From Paraburkholderia aromaticivorans (lineage in GTDB: Bacteria; Pseudomonadota; Gammaproteobacteria; Burkholderiales; Burkholderiaceae): 39,532 nucleotides of DNA. Shown here one piece after another: positions 28,942 through 37,250 of this stretch (positions within the stretch are counted from its first letter, which is position 1; every line of letters begins with the position of its first letter). The translations under genes and the position numbers were made by a program. The notes under the pieces are model-generated. The model made no database searches, was not told where the DNA came from, and saw only the letters and a program-made list of their open reading frames with translations. Where the stretch lies: positions 1-39,532 of the forward strand of contig NZ_CP022995.1 of NCBI RefSeq assembly GCF_002278075.1. Reading direction: 5' to 3'.

Positions 28942-30414
28942 TTATTTCCAGCGACCTTTCTTTCGCATCCGCAGCGATACGCCGCCGGCCTCCAGAAAAG
29001 TGAGCAAAAGACTGAGGGTCATGGTTCGCCCGTAAAAGAATCCCTGCGCCAGGTCAACCCCTGCCTGGCTGACCACTGCATGATGACTGGCGCTCTCCAC
29101 ACCTTCTGCAATCACAGTCGCCCCCAAAGGACGAACAGCACCGACCACCGCGCTCAGGCGCTCCCGGCGCTCGTCCTCGTCGAACGTCATGATGTGCCTG
29201 TCGATCTTGATCTGCTCGAAACCGAACATTTCGAGCCGGTCACGATGAGACGGGACTTCGTCTACATTGGCCAGGGCAAACCGCACGTTCTTCGCTCTTA
29301 ATGTCGCGACAGTATGAAGAACATCAGCAGTGGGTGCCGCGCAGCCGCGTTGTGGCATGTTCAGGACCAGTCGGGACAGGATCGACCTGGCCGACCGACT
29401 GACATCCGACGCGAAGCTTTTGCTTTCAACATGAGCAGCGCTAACATCCACCCCGATGAACAGGGAGCTGCCGGCTGTGGTCTCTGCGAGCTCCTGAGCC
29501 GCAGTCGAAAGGACGAAGCGGGTGAGGCGCGCGCTCAGCCTGGTTTTCCCGAGAATATGCATATAGTAGGCCGGCCCCCTGGAACCATACTCTGCGTTGT
29601 TCCAGCGGATCATTGCCTCGACCCCCACACACCCTCCCTTCCGCAAGCTCATTACGGGCTGGTACTCCAGGCGGAACTCGCCTCTTCTCAGGCCTGCCTC
29701 TGCGGCACGAATGAGCCTGGCCTCAGGCGCCAGTCGCCGCTTGTAGAAAGCCCAGGCTCCGAGGCCGAGCAGACCCATGAAGGCCAGCCACAAAACGAGC
29801 CACAGTCCGAACCAGGATAACAGGGTAGCGCGGAGGCGCGCGTTTGCCGAGTAAACCAAAGGCGTATCAGGTTCGCGCAGCGGTGTCACGCGTGGTGCGG
29901 CATTTTCAACAGCACGTGCAGGAATTGGATCACAGAACCCGGCGGGACCGCAGCCGTCCGTGTCCAGCGAAAGCGTTCTGGCCAATGGGGCAGCGACTGT
30001 CGGTGCGCGGACGTCCGTATCGGGCAAAGGAGGCGGCCGGGAGACGTCATCGCGCCTTTCCTGCGGCGCGTCGGCCGAAACGGCGATTTGACCTGCCGAC
30101 GCCGACGGAGTGTGAATGGCAGGAGAGATGCAATCCATCTGTGGCGCGACTGCCGACTGTAACGGGCCGCCCAACGGCGCGGGCGCCAATGAGTTGGCCG
30201 GAAGCGCGCACACCACCTGAAATCGCCATGAGTCAACCGCCACCTGATCCGCAGTCAGACCGACTACCGACCGTGTGGCGACGCCATGTCGCGGTTGGTT
30301 GTAGACGGCGAGATCCGCAGGCGTCACCGCTTGTACGGGTAAGGGAAAAAGTGCAGGAAGCAGCGCCATGAAGGCCCGCATCAAGGTGGGCGCGACCCAA
30401 GATCCATTGATCAA
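28942..30414 (-). CDS. Membrane protein with a degenerate EAL domain
   Basis: I start at TTG 30414 (LINGSWVAPTLMRAFMALLP) because GGAAGGAGG lies 6 nt upstream; the frame extends to 30453. The product has about 490 residues. It has a signal anchor, a periplasmic region with three or four Cys (MDCISPAIH, DGCGPAGFCDP), a membrane segment at about 200-224 and a cytoplasmic EAL-like domain to the end. The domain is broken at key positions: VEAMIRW instead of EALxRW, 'LVLNMPQRG' in place of the LELTE Glu motif, and 'LANVDEVPSH' instead of DDFGTG. 'KIDRHIM' and 'AEGVESASHH' remain. It is probably not a phosphodiesterase but a c-di-GMP or protein sensor. It probably works with the adjacent GGDEF-EAL enzyme. 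Confidence 0.88.
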   Translation of the reverse strand: MINGSWVAPTLMRAFMALLPALFPLPVQAVTPADLAVYNQPRHGVATRSVVGLTADQVAVDSWRFQVVCALPANSLAPAPLGGPLQSAVAPQMDCISPAIHTPSASAGQIAVSADAPQERRDDVSRPPPLPDTDVRAPTVAAPLARTLSLDTDGCGPAGFCDPIPARAVENAAPRVTPLREPDTPLVYSANARLRATLLSWFGLWLVLWLAFMGLLGLGAWAFYKRRLAPEARLIRAAEAGLRRGEFRLEYQPVMSLRKGGCVGVEAMIRWNNAEYGSRGPAYYMHILGKTRLSARLTRFVLSTAAQELAETTAGSSLFIGVDVSAAHVESKSFASDVSRSARSILSRLVLNMPQRGCAAPTADVLHTVATLRAKNVRFALANVDEVPSHRDRLEMFGFEQIKIDRHIMTFDEDERRERLSAVVGAVRPLGATVIAEGVESASHHAVVSQAGVDLAQGFFYGRTMTLSLLLTFLEAGGVSLRMRKKGRWK

Positions 30415-30611
30415 CGCTTTCCTCCTTCCGCGACGTATTACAGAAAATTTCAATCCCGGGCAATTGTATCGTTTTGATGGATTTAAAATGTTACTTAATG
30501 ATGAATATCAATAAATGTACGAAAAGCGGCTCGCTTGACAATCTGGATCTTGACAGCATCCCCATAGGCAGATTGCAAGAATAGGAATTTGAGACGGCAG
30601 CAACGTCAAAA
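30415..30611. other. Divergent AT-rich intergenic region
   Basis: Between the leftward EAL gene and the rightward RHH gene. It is clearly more AT-rich than its surroundings and probably holds the EAL promoter; I could not pick a single clear -35/-10 pair. Confidence 0.4.
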
Positions 30612-30635
30612 ATGGATACACAAACGTGTATCCAT
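30612..30635. promoter_or_regulatory. Perfect 10-bp inverted-repeat operator
   Basis: ATGGATACAC (30612-30621) and GTGTATCCAT (30626-30635) are separated by AAAC and end 16 bp before the RHH start codon. This is a classic site for autorepression by a dimer or tetramer of the RHH protein. Confidence 0.8.
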
Positions 30636-30651
30636 GTGCTAGGCTCGCGCC

Positions 30652-30852
30652 ATGAAAGACGCCGGCATCCGTATCCGAGTAGAAAAAGACTTGCGCGAAG
30701 CATTTGTGGCGGTCTGCCAGGAAGAAGACAGGCGAGCGTCGGACGTGCTGCGTGAGTTCATGCAGACCTATGTCCAGCGTCATCAAATAGGGCAAGGCGA
30801 TCTTTTCGTTGGATCGGCTCACCGGTCGCCGCACAAGAGAAAGGCGACGTAA
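30652..30852 (+). CDS. Arc/MetJ-type ribbon-helix-helix regulator
   Basis: A 66-residue DNA-binding protein. Residues 5-43 have the RHH pattern: strand 'GIRIRVEKDLREAFVAVCQE', then 'EDRRASDVLREFMQTYVQRH', with the typical alternating basic strand and helix-turn. The C terminus is basic (RSPHKRKAT). A perfect inverted-repeat operator lies 17 bp upstream. A 14-bp hairpin at 30881-30914 separates it from the methyltransferase gene, 95 bp downstream and on the same strand. It may be a plasmid regulator or the controller of the RM island; either fits. No toxin gene is adjacent. Confidence 0.85.
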   Translation: MKDAGIRIRVEKDLREAFVAVCQEEDRRASDVLREFMQTYVQRHQIGQGDLFVGSAHRSPHKRKAT

Positions 30853-30880
30853 GCAGCTACCAAACTTCAGTGTGAAAAGC

Positions 30881-30914
30881 GGCAGGAGCAGCGGGTGCAA
30901 CCGCTGCTCCTGCC
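30881..30914 (+). terminator. 14-bp stem-loop between the RHH and methyltransferase genes
   Basis: GGCAGGAGCAGCGG (30881-30894) pairs perfectly with 30901-30914 across a 6-nt loop (GTGCAA). It has no T-run, so it may attenuate rather than stop transcription into the methyltransferase. Confidence 0.6.
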
Positions 30915-30947
30915 TGACCACAACCCTACTGCCTGAGGAGTAGAGAT

Positions 30948-32288
30948 ATGGCTAATGAGAATGATATGACGCTGAAAGCTCGCAGCGGAAGTGTTGAGCA
31001 CGTGGATCTTGCTGAGCCGCGAGCGCGCAGGAAGAAACCTTCAGCAGCAAAACGCACAGGTGGAAAAGGAAAAGGTCTCCCCCCACTGCGCACCATCGAC
31101 CTGTTTTGCGGCGCGGGCGGCATCACTGAGGGATTCCGGCAGGCTGGGTACGTGAGCTTATATGGCAACGACGTAATGCCCGAGGCCATCGAGACGTTCA
31201 AGCTTAACCACCCAGAAGCCATCGCCGACTGCCGACCGATCGAAAGCGTCGAGCCGTCGGAAATACGGAAGCGTCTGGGTTTGCAGCCTGGCGAGCTTGA
31301 CGTGCTGGTAGGCGGTCCCCCGTGCCAGGGATTTTCAATCAATGCGCCCGAGCGCTTCCTAAAAGATCCGCGCAACAAGCTTTTCGAGCACTACGAGCGT
31401 TTTCTGGAAGAATTCCAGCCCAAGGCTTTCGTGTTTGAAAACGTGCCCGGTCTGCTGTCACTGGGCGATGGCAAGGTGTTCCGCCAGATTGTCAAAATCT
31501 TCACCGGGCTTGGGTACGCGGTTACGGCCAAGATCCTTTTTGCGGGTCACTACGGTGTGCCGCAAGAGCGCTGGAGATTGATCCTGCTTGGCTCCAAGTC
31601 AGGCGAAGTGGCGCACCCGGAGCCAACGCATTACGCCGTCGGTCGTGCCAACTTCCGGGGTGGCAATACGATGACATTCCAGCTCGACGACAGCGACCGC
31701 GAGCGGCTGCTGCCGGCCGTCACCGTCGGCGCGGCAATCGCTGATCTGCCACGCCTGGCCATGGGGGAAGGCTCTGAGGTGATCGGCTACACAAACGACT
31801 CGCACAGCTTCTACGCCGAGCAGATGAGAAATCCTGCTGACGTTACGTTCAACCACTTTGCAGCCAAGCTCTCAAAGCAAAATGCCGAACGGATGAAGCA
31901 TGTGAGGCCGGGCGGATCATGGCGCGACATTCCACATGATCTGTTGCCGAAAGGGATGCAGCGCGCCCGCCGCTCTGACCACACCAAGCGTTATGGCCGA
32001 TTGCACCCCGACGGGTTGTCCGGCACGGTTCTGACCAAGTGCGACCCGCATTGGGGAACAGTGTTCCTGCCGGATCAAGACCGTACGCTGACCGTACGCG
32101 AGGCAGCTCGCTTCCAGTCTTTCCCGGACAGCTATAGGTTTCTTGGCTCGCGAGTGTCGCAATATGAACAGGTGGGCAATGCGGTGCCGGTGTTGATGGC
32201 GAAAGCGATCGCTACCCAGCTGCGTGAGCATCTGACCCAAGAAGTGACGGACTCGAAGATCGCCGAGTCCGCCGTAGAAACCGCTTGA
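30948..32288 (+). CDS. DNA (cytosine-5) methyltransferase
   Basis: A 446-residue C5 methyltransferase, the modification half of the RM island. All major motifs are visible: I 'TIDLFCGAGGITEGF' (about 48-62), IV 'VGGPPCQGFSINAP' with the catalytic Cys (about 124), VI 'FVFENVPGLLSL', VIII 'GVPQERWRLILLGS', IX 'LTVREAARFQSFPD' and X 'EQVGNAVPVLMAKA'. A basic N-terminal extension of about 45 residues (ARRKKPSAAKRTGGKGK) precedes motif I. The variable target-recognition region lies between VIII and IX. ATG 30948 has GAGGAG upstream. It converges with the endonuclease gene, their stops separated by a single base. Confidence 0.97.
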   Translation: MANENDMTLKARSGSVEHVDLAEPRARRKKPSAAKRTGGKGKGLPPLRTIDLFCGAGGITEGFRQAGYVSLYGNDVMPEAIETFKLNHPEAIADCRPIESVEPSEIRKRLGLQPGELDVLVGGPPCQGFSINAPERFLKDPRNKLFEHYERFLEEFQPKAFVFENVPGLLSLGDGKVFRQIVKIFTGLGYAVTAKILFAGHYGVPQERWRLILLGSKSGEVAHPEPTHYAVGRANFRGGNTMTFQLDDSDRERLLPAVTVGAAIADLPRLAMGEGSEVIGYTNDSHSFYAEQMRNPADVTFNHFAAKLSKQNAERMKHVRPGGSWRDIPHDLLPKGMQRARRSDHTKRYGRLHPDGLSGTVLTKCDPHWGTVFLPDQDRTLTVREAARFQSFPDSYRFLGSRVSQYEQVGNAVPVLMAKAIATQLREHLTQEVTDSKIAESAVETA

Positions 32289-32289
32289 G

Positions 32290-33324
32290 TTATTCCCCGG
32301 CGGCGCTGGCGTCGCCGGGTTCTATCAGCTTGAGCTGGTCGGCGTATGGATCGTCCTGATTGAGCGATGGATGCACAATCTTTTCGGTAATGCGTGTTTC
32401 GAAGGTCGGCAACGGTACGGGCTTACCTCCCGTTAGTCCCTCCACAGAACGCTCAAGGGTGGTGTAGCGGACTTCATCGCGCACGATGCGCGTGCGCTTT
32501 CCGCCTTCCACCTCCTCAAACCGGACGACGAACCAGGCAATGTCCGCATTGGAGATGTCGGCCACGTTGTCCATCTCGCCGATAGAGTCAAAGAACGCCC
32601 GATCGACCACCACCGCCATCTTCTTGCCCCAGCGCCGGAGCGTCGGCACCTTGATCTGAAGCTGCGGCATCAATCGTTTAGGGCCGCTGCTGCGGTAATC
32701 AGGACGGCGACGCCCAGCGGGAAAGATCATCCAATCGACGCTTGTATCGCTAAAAGCCTCAAACTCGCCTCTCATCGCGTCGCCGCTGAAATACACGGCC
32801 TGAATCTCCAAGGCAGCCCATTTCATTGGGGCACCTTTCGCCGTCTTGTGGCTGACCAGCACCATGTCGATACGGCCCACATCATCGCCGCCCGCGTTGT
32901 CCGTGGTAGCCCCCGCCTCAAGGAAGCCGACTTCGCTGACGAGTATCGGTTCGGGGTCGCCGAGAATCGTCTCGCCTACCCACTTGAAGACATCCAGCGC
33001 TTCATGAAAGCGGTACGGGCAGGTGGCCCGCACGTCCCCTTGCCGACCAGTGACGGGCACGCCCACGGCCCGACCGGTGTCCGGGTGCGCAGCGTAGGAA
33101 TATTGCCGCAGCGAGCAGACGCCGCCATCTTTCGAACAGATAGCGCCGACTTTTCGGGCCTGAAAGGGGCAGGGCTGGGGCGCACGCTGCCTCTTCGGCT
33201 TCAGGCACTCCGTGGCGAACTGCTGCCGTTCTTCCGGTGTCAGCTGCGTAAAATTGAAGCCGTACCATTCCCCGATCCCGAAGCGCGGCGATTGGTCTTT
33301 TGGTTTTCTAGGTGTTTTTGCCAT
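32290..33324 (-). CDS. NotI-family-like type II restriction endonuclease
   Basis: A 344-residue protein from ATG 33324 (MAKTPRKPKDQSPRFGIGEW); the frame extends to 33573 but that part overlaps the divergent vsr. The N-terminal domain has a Cys cluster: 'PCPFQARKVGAICSKDGGVC' (C52, C63, C70) plus C102 in 'ATCPYRF', as in the metal-Cys4 domain of NotI-family enzymes. A PD-(D/E)xK-type core follows with Asp153 ('GRIDMVLV') and Glu173-x-Gln175 ('AALEIQAVY'); NotI itself uses an ExQ form of the motif. The RM context supports a restriction role. The recognition sequence is unknown; a NotI-type site at 23200 would need protection if it matches. Family identification is by memory of the motif pattern. 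Confidence 0.82.
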   Translation of the reverse strand: MAKTPRKPKDQSPRFGIGEWYGFNFTQLTPEERQQFATECLKPKRQRAPQPCPFQARKVGAICSKDGGVCSLRQYSYAAHPDTGRAVGVPVTGRQGDVRATCPYRFHEALDVFKWVGETILGDPEPILVSEVGFLEAGATTDNAGGDDVGRIDMVLVSHKTAKGAPMKWAALEIQAVYFSGDAMRGEFEAFSDTSVDWMIFPAGRRRPDYRSSGPKRLMPQLQIKVPTLRRWGKKMAVVVDRAFFDSIGEMDNVADISNADIAWFVVRFEEVEGGKRTRIVRDEVRYTTLERSVEGLTGGKPVPLPTFETRITEKIVHPSLNQDDPYADQLKLIEPGDASAAGE

Positions 33325-33372
33325 AACCCCGCACGCTATCACATTGGACAGTTCCGGCCGAGAGACGATCGA

Positions 33373-33777
33373 ATGGGAATGAGCCGCAGCGAGAACATGC
33401 GCCGTATTCGGGGCAAGAACACTCGTCCCGAACTTGTCATCCGGAAGCTCCTTCGCGAACTCGGTTTTCCGGGCTACCGCCTGCACCGCAAGGATTTGCC
33501 CGGAAAGCCTGACGTTGCCTATATAGGCCGGCGCAAAGCAGTCGTCATCCATGGCTGCTTTTGGCATGGACACGCTTGCAAAATCGGCCTACGGAAACCG
33601 CTGACCAACCGTGATTATTGGCTGCCGAAGATAGAGCGCAACCGTGCGAGAGACGCACAGCACCTGGTAGATATGGCTGGGCTCGGCTGGTCGGTGCTGA
33701 CAGTGTGGGAATGCGAGCTGCGTGACGTGGTCGCACTCTCTGCGAAGCTCGCCGGCTTCATGGAAGACATGGCATGA
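33373..33777 (+). CDS. vsr: Vsr very-short-patch mismatch endonuclease
   Basis: A 134-residue T:G mismatch endonuclease. Signatures are 'MSRSENMRRIRGKNTRPELV' at the N terminus, 'YRLHRKDLPGKPDVAYIGRR' with the catalytic Asp, 'KAVVIHGCFWHGHACKIG' and 'NRDYWLPKIERNRARD'. Vsr nicks next to T:G mismatches that arise from deamination of 5-methylcytosine, so it protects sites of the adjacent C5 methyltransferase. The start may be ATG 33373 or 33379; no good ribosome box is seen. It is divergent from the endonuclease gene with 48 bp between starts, which must contain both promoters. Confidence 0.95.
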   Translation: MGMSRSENMRRIRGKNTRPELVIRKLLRELGFPGYRLHRKDLPGKPDVAYIGRRKAVVIHGCFWHGHACKIGLRKPLTNRDYWLPKIERNRARDAQHLVDMAGLGWSVLTVWECELRDVVALSAKLAGFMEDMA

Positions 33778-33865
33778 CGTGTCGATGCGTTTCGATGGCC
33801 GGAATCTCGGGGCTCGTGGGGAAGTCACGGTGTGACGTCACGAATGGCCTGCCGCGCCTCACGAC

Positions 33866-33900
33866 CGAAAAAAACGGCCGCTTCTAGCGACCGTGAAAAA
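33866..33900 (-). terminator. Terminator of the virB-hns operon
   Basis: On the minus strand CGGTCGCT (33893-33886) pairs with AGCGGCCG (33882-33875), allowing one G-U pair, and is followed by a T7 run (33874-33868). It lies about 50 nt after the hns-like stop and closes the long conjugation operon. Confidence 0.85.
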
Positions 33901-33945
33901 CTCCAGCGTTCCGAGGTTGAAATTGTGCTGGAGCCTGAGAGGTGG

Positions 33946-34251
33946 TTACTTGTTCTGGTCGTCGGGACGGTCAATCAAAAACTCGGCGGGGTCGCGGCCC
34001 TGCATCCAGCCAGGCGGCCGACCGCGCCCCGTCCACGTGTTGCCGGTCGTGGGATCGCGATATTTGATCTTCGGCTTGCTGAGCTTGAAACGAGTGCGCC
34101 GCGTCAGATCGACAACGCGAATGCTGTACTGCTGCATCAGCTCTCGAATCTTGGCGAACGCCAGCTCGCGCTCGTGCGCGAAAGCTTCGTCCACTTTCCG
34201 CTGGATTGCGTCGCGTTCAGCGATGAGTTCCTCATAAGTTTGGGTTGGCAT
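33946..34251 (-). CDS. H-NS family nucleoid protein
   Basis: A 101-residue H-NS-like protein from ATG 34251 (GGAAG upstream); a longer frame to 34305 has no ribosome site. Residues about 5-48 form the coiled coil ('EELIAERDAIQRKVDEAFAH', 'ERELAFAKIRELMQQYSI'). The C-terminal domain contains 'PKIKYRDPTTGNTWTGRGRP' and 'PPGWMQGRDPAEFLID', the usual AT-hook-like DNA-binding loop and helix. Plasmid H-NS proteins reduce the fitness cost of new DNA in the host by silencing plasmid genes. It is the last gene of the virB operon and is followed by a Rho-independent terminator. Unlike the protein at 6130, it has a normal single domain plus oligomerisation region. Confidence 0.93.
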   Translation of the reverse strand: MPTQTYEELIAERDAIQRKVDEAFAHERELAFAKIRELMQQYSIRVVDLTRRTRFKLSKPKIKYRDPTTGNTWTGRGRPPGWMQGRDPAEFLIDRPDDQNK

Positions 34252-34325
34252 TATCTTCCCCACGTTCCTCTGATGGTCAACAGGTATGAACCTCCGGACG
34301 GTCACCTCGCACGTTTTTGTTTATA

Positions 34326-34586
34326 TCAACCGGCGTTTTTCGGCTGAGTGGTCTTCCATGTCTGGAATGCCTTGTCGCGTTTCAGGTGCTGCACGAGTAC
34401 ATGCTCGATGATGAAGTCGAGCGACACCTCGGCACCGTTCATATCCTGATAGGCCCGCTGGTAGGCGAGCAAGTCGGCGTGCACGTCTTGCGCGAGGTTG
34501 ACCGGCAGCTTGGTTTTTTCAGGCTCGCGCTTGACGATCGGCAGGAGGAGACGGGCAGACGATTTGCGGGCAGGTTTTTGCGTCAT
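34326..34586 (-). CDS. DUF2274-like small protein
   Basis: An 86-residue protein with a basic N terminus (MTQKPARKSSARLLLPIVKR) and a helical core 'KLPVNLAQDVHADLLAYQRA' followed by 'DFIIEHVLVQHLKRDKAFQT'. The layout of short basic arm, strand and two helices ending in a 'FIxxxL..FLxxDxxF' type helix resembles DUF2274 proteins that follow trbI in Trb/VirB clusters, and may be an RHH-like DNA-binding fold. It lies 14 nt from the upstream membrane gene and 74 nt before the hns-like gene. Possible role: autoregulation of the operon (inference). Confidence 0.7.
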   Translation of the reverse strand: MTQKPARKSSARLLLPIVKREPEKTKLPVNLAQDVHADLLAYQRAYQDMNGAEVSLDFIIEHVLVQHLKRDKAFQTWKTTQPKNAG

Positions 34587-34600
34587 GGTTATTCAGGTCC

Positions 34601-35074
34601 TCAGTGTTTGCGACGGATCGCTTTGATGACATTCAGCGGCCAGAGCCACACGTAATAAAGCCGCACGTCGATGCGGCTGTGCCAGTTGAGTCCGGCGAAC
34701 AGTTCTGCGGGCACGGCCTTGGCGAGCGAACAGGCGAGCAGGCCGATCACGACATACACACCGAACGACAGGATGGTGTTATTCGTGACTTGAAAGCCGG
34801 CCTGGCGCATGAGGTAGCTGGCGAGGCACATGAACCCGATCAGGACGCCGGCGTTGATCGCGCGAACGCGTACAGCCTTCTGCCGCGTCATGTTCAGGTC
34901 GCGTTGCCTGAGCCGGTATTGCTCCTGTTCATGGGCGACGCGCTGTACGTGATCGAGAACCGGCTCGCCCTTCATGCGACCCCGTAAATAGGGAGCGAGC
35001 TTCCGGTATGCGATCATCGCAACGATCGCTGCCGCGACGATCCAGAAGATATTGGTGTGATTCAAATGGCTCAT
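34601..35074 (-). CDS. Membrane protein downstream of virB11
   Basis: A 157-residue protein with membrane segments near residues 8-25 (NIFWIVAAAIVAMIAYRKLA), 70-90 (INAGVLIGFMCLASYLM) and 100-120 (ILSFGVYVVIGLLACSLA). A charged, possibly coiled region lies between them (HVQRVAHEQEQYRLRQRDLN). It ends with 'YYVWLWPLNVIKAIRRKH'. Family unknown to me. It follows virB11 by 11 nt and so is part of the T4SS operon, possibly an accessory inner-membrane factor. Confidence 0.75.
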   Translation of the reverse strand: MSHLNHTNIFWIVAAAIVAMIAYRKLAPYLRGRMKGEPVLDHVQRVAHEQEQYRLRQRDLNMTRQKAVRVRAINAGVLIGFMCLASYLMRQAGFQVTNNTILSFGVYVVIGLLACSLAKAVPAELFAGLNWHSRIDVRLYYVWLWPLNVIKAIRRKH

Positions 35075-35085
35075 GGCCTTTCTCC

Positions 35086-36102
35086 TTATCTCGCCGCGTT
35101 TTGCTTCTTGAATAGCGGGTCATAAAGCAGCTCTACAACGTCCCAATCCTTCATGTAGATGATGAGGTCGAGCGTCGCGTGAATCGTGCGCAGGATCATG
35201 TCGTAGTCGAGCATCCGGCCGACCTCGGACGATTTCACAAGGTCCGCGATCCGGCTCGGCGTCTCGGCCGCGCTGTTGGAGTGCGTCGAGAAGATGCCGC
35301 CGGGGTGGCCGGTGTTCGCGCTCTTGATGTAGTCCCACGCGGCATCGTCGCGCAGCTCGGTCAGGAAAATGCGATCGGGCGACAGGCGCATGGTGGTTTT
35401 CAGGCACTCGCGCGCCGATAGACGCCCTTCCTGTTCGCCGTATACGAGGTAGCCGATTTCGTCGTGATCGTCGGAGCCAACTTCGTGCGTGTCCTCCAGG
35501 ATCAGCACCCGTTCGCGACGCGGTACGTACTTCAACAGCGTCCGCGTGAACGTGGATTTGCCCGAACCGGTCGCGCCGGCGACGGCCACGTTAAGCTTTC
35601 CGGTAATGGCTGCCTTGAGGAAGCCCGTAATGTCGGCCTTGTCGCGCAGGGCAATCATTTCCTCTTCGAACGGTGTGAGCTTCAAGGAATCCGCAAATGT
35701 GCGGATCTGTAGTTTCTTGAAGCGCCCTTCCGCATCAAGCTCTTCGAGCGTCTTGTCTACGGCCAGGTGCTTCCGGATCGCAATCAGCACTGTTCCTTCG
35801 AGAACGGCCGGCGGCCAGCATATGACGCCGCGCGAACCGTCCGGCAACAACACATCGTTGACCGGTTGGCGCGGCAAGCCGTTCGCGCTGAGTAGCGTGT
35901 TCGTGAGCTTTTCGAGATACGACTTGGTAAGGAACGGCGCATCGTGCAGGATGCGCCCCTTCGTGGTCGCGCACACGAGCTGCCCGAAGCGGTTCACGCG
36001 CAGCTCGTATACGTTCGGGTCGTTCAGGTACTCATTGAGCGGCCCCAACGTCGAGAGCAACGAACGGTTGTCGAAATACTTGAGATTTGCAGGAGCGTTC
36101 AT
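35086..36102 (-). CDS. virB11: VirB11, hexameric traffic ATPase
   Basis: A 338-residue secretion ATPase of the VirB11/PilT family. N-terminal domain about 1-150 ('[20 protein letters not shown]', '[20 protein letters not shown]'). The Walker A motif is [10 protein letters not shown] near 174-183, followed by '[20 protein letters not shown]' (Asp box), '[20 protein letters not shown]' (Walker B region) and '[20 protein letters not shown]' (His box). Length agrees with the family. It is soluble but associates with the inner-membrane complex through VirB4/VirB10. The start overlaps the virB10 stop by 4 bp (36099-36102). Confidence 0.97.
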   Translation of the reverse strand: MNAPANLKYFDNRSLLSTLGPLNEYLNDPNVYELRVNRFGQLVCATTKGRILHDAPFLTKSYLEKLTNTLLSANGLPRQPVNDVLLPDGSRGVICWPPAVLEGTVLIAIRKHLAVDKTLEELDAEGRFKKLQIRTFADSLKLTPFEEEMIALRDKADITGFLKAAITGKLNVAVAGATGSGKSTFTRTLLKYVPRRERVLILEDTHEVGSDDHDEIGYLVYGEQEGRLSARECLKTTMRLSPDRIFLTELRDDAAWDYIKSANTGHPGGIFSTHSNSAAETPSRIADLVKSSEVGRMLDYDMILRTIHATLDLIIYMKDWDVVELLYDPLFKKQNAAR

Positions 36103-37250
36103 TGTTGAGGCTCATCCATAGAGAGCGTGTACACGTCACTGAAATCAAGGTCACGGCGAACGTAGATCATCACGCGGTCGCCCTGCTGGTCGTACAGCGT
36201 CGGCGGAATGTCGATCGTTGCGCGCAGCGCCTCGGCCGCAAGCTGGTTCCCGGTGTTCGATGTGTTGTCCAGGCTGATATTCGTGTTGCCGCCGCTGGAA
36301 TTGCCCCGGTTGGCCGCGAGCTGCACGAGGGCTTGGCCCACGTCAGAGAACACCGAAATGAACATGGCACCGCCAAACCGGGTCCAGAAATGGGTATCGA
36401 CCTGGCCGGGGATACCGGAGCTGCCAAGGGAGTTCGTGCCTGGACTGTCGATGTTGACGAGGGTGTTGTCCGGATTGCGCACGCGCGTCCACAATACAAA
36501 CACGCGGTTCTGGCCCATCTTGATGCCGCTGGAAATCTCGCCATCGACGTGCGCGCCCTTGTCGACCAACTTCACCTTGCCATCAGCCGAATAAACATCG
36601 CTGCTGACCTGACACGACACCATACCGGGCTGTGTAGTGTCCAGCTCGGTCTTCGTGCCGCACGGGATCATTACGCCGCTCGGCACCGTGAGGCTCGGAT
36701 GCGCGAGCATGGTCGCCTTGACGGCCTGCGGCCGTGCGGCAGTCGTGGCCCGGTCGAGTGTGTCACTGCTCTGGCTGACGCGCTGGACCGGCGAGCCACC
36801 CGGCGACGCCGGCGGGGGGGCGCCGGCGTCGGCCTGTGCGCCGGCGCCCTGGGCGTTGCCTGAGCCGCCCTGGCTTCGGCCCAACCGACGCATGTTCGCC
36901 AGTTCCTCCGGTGAGGCCTGTTGCTGGCCCTGTGCAGCGCTGTTCGTGCTGGTAGCCGGCGCGCTGGCTGGCTCCGGTGAGCTGGTCGGTACGGCGCTGG
37001 CCGGTGTCTCGGTAAAGTGACGTACGGGTAGCGCGCCGGCAAACGTCTGGTCGCGCTTCGAGCCGGCCTGGTCCGCATCGGGTGCCTTCGGGTGCAACGC
37101 GTGCCACGCGAGAAAACCGATCAGTGCGAGGGCCAACAGGACCATCAACAGAAGAAAGGCCGCAAGACCTGGAACGGACCTCCTGGGGCCGGCCACGAAC
37201 GGCTGCCGCCCGTCCGGCACGGATTCCGGCGTATCGATACGGTCGGTCAT
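36099..37250 (-). CDS. virB10: VirB10, envelope-spanning T4SS protein
   Basis: A 383-residue protein of the TrbI/VirB10 family. One membrane anchor at about residues 27-48 ([20 protein letters not shown]) follows a short cytoplasmic part. A long Ala/Pro/Ser/Gln-rich periplasmic linker spans about 60-185. The C-terminal beta-barrel domain contains '[20 protein letters not shown]', '[20 protein letters not shown]', '[20 protein letters not shown]' and '[20 protein letters not shown]', the outer-membrane-channel antenna region. The stop region contains a GTGTACAC palindrome (36126-36135) in the coding sequence. It overlaps both neighbours by 4 bp. Confidence 0.96.
   Translation of the reverse strand: MTDRIDTPESVPDGRQPFVAGPRRSVPGLAAFLLLMVLLALALIGFLAWHALHPKAPDADQAGSKRDQTFAGALPVRHFTETPASAVPTSSPEPASAPATSTNSAAQGQQQASPEELANMRRLGRSQGGSGNAQGAGAQADAGAPPPASPGGSPVQRVSQSSDTLDRATTAARPQAVKATMLAHPSLTVPSGVMIPCGTKTELDTTQPGMVSCQVSSDVYSADGKVKLVDKGAHVDGEISSGIKMGQNRVFVLWTRVRNPDNTLVNIDSPGTNSLGSSGIPGQVDTHFWTRFGGAMFISVFSDVGQALVQLAANRGNSSGGNTNISLDNTSNTGNQLAAEALRATIDIPPTLYDQQGDRVMIYVRRDLDFSDVYTLSMDEPQQ
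36126..36135. promoter_or_regulatory. CGTGTACACG palindrome inside the virB10 3' end
   Basis: This copy lies in GAGAGCGTGTACACGTCACT (from 36121) and encodes part of the VirB10 C terminus. Read on the minus strand, GACGTGTACACGCTCTC is identical to the site at 13255-13271. It may be an internal regulatory site just upstream of the virB11 start. Confidence 0.45.

Noticed and set aside
36126..36135. GTGTACAC in virB10 as a certain operator
   Set aside because: It encodes conserved-looking residues, so coding constraint could explain it; listed only as a low-confidence site.
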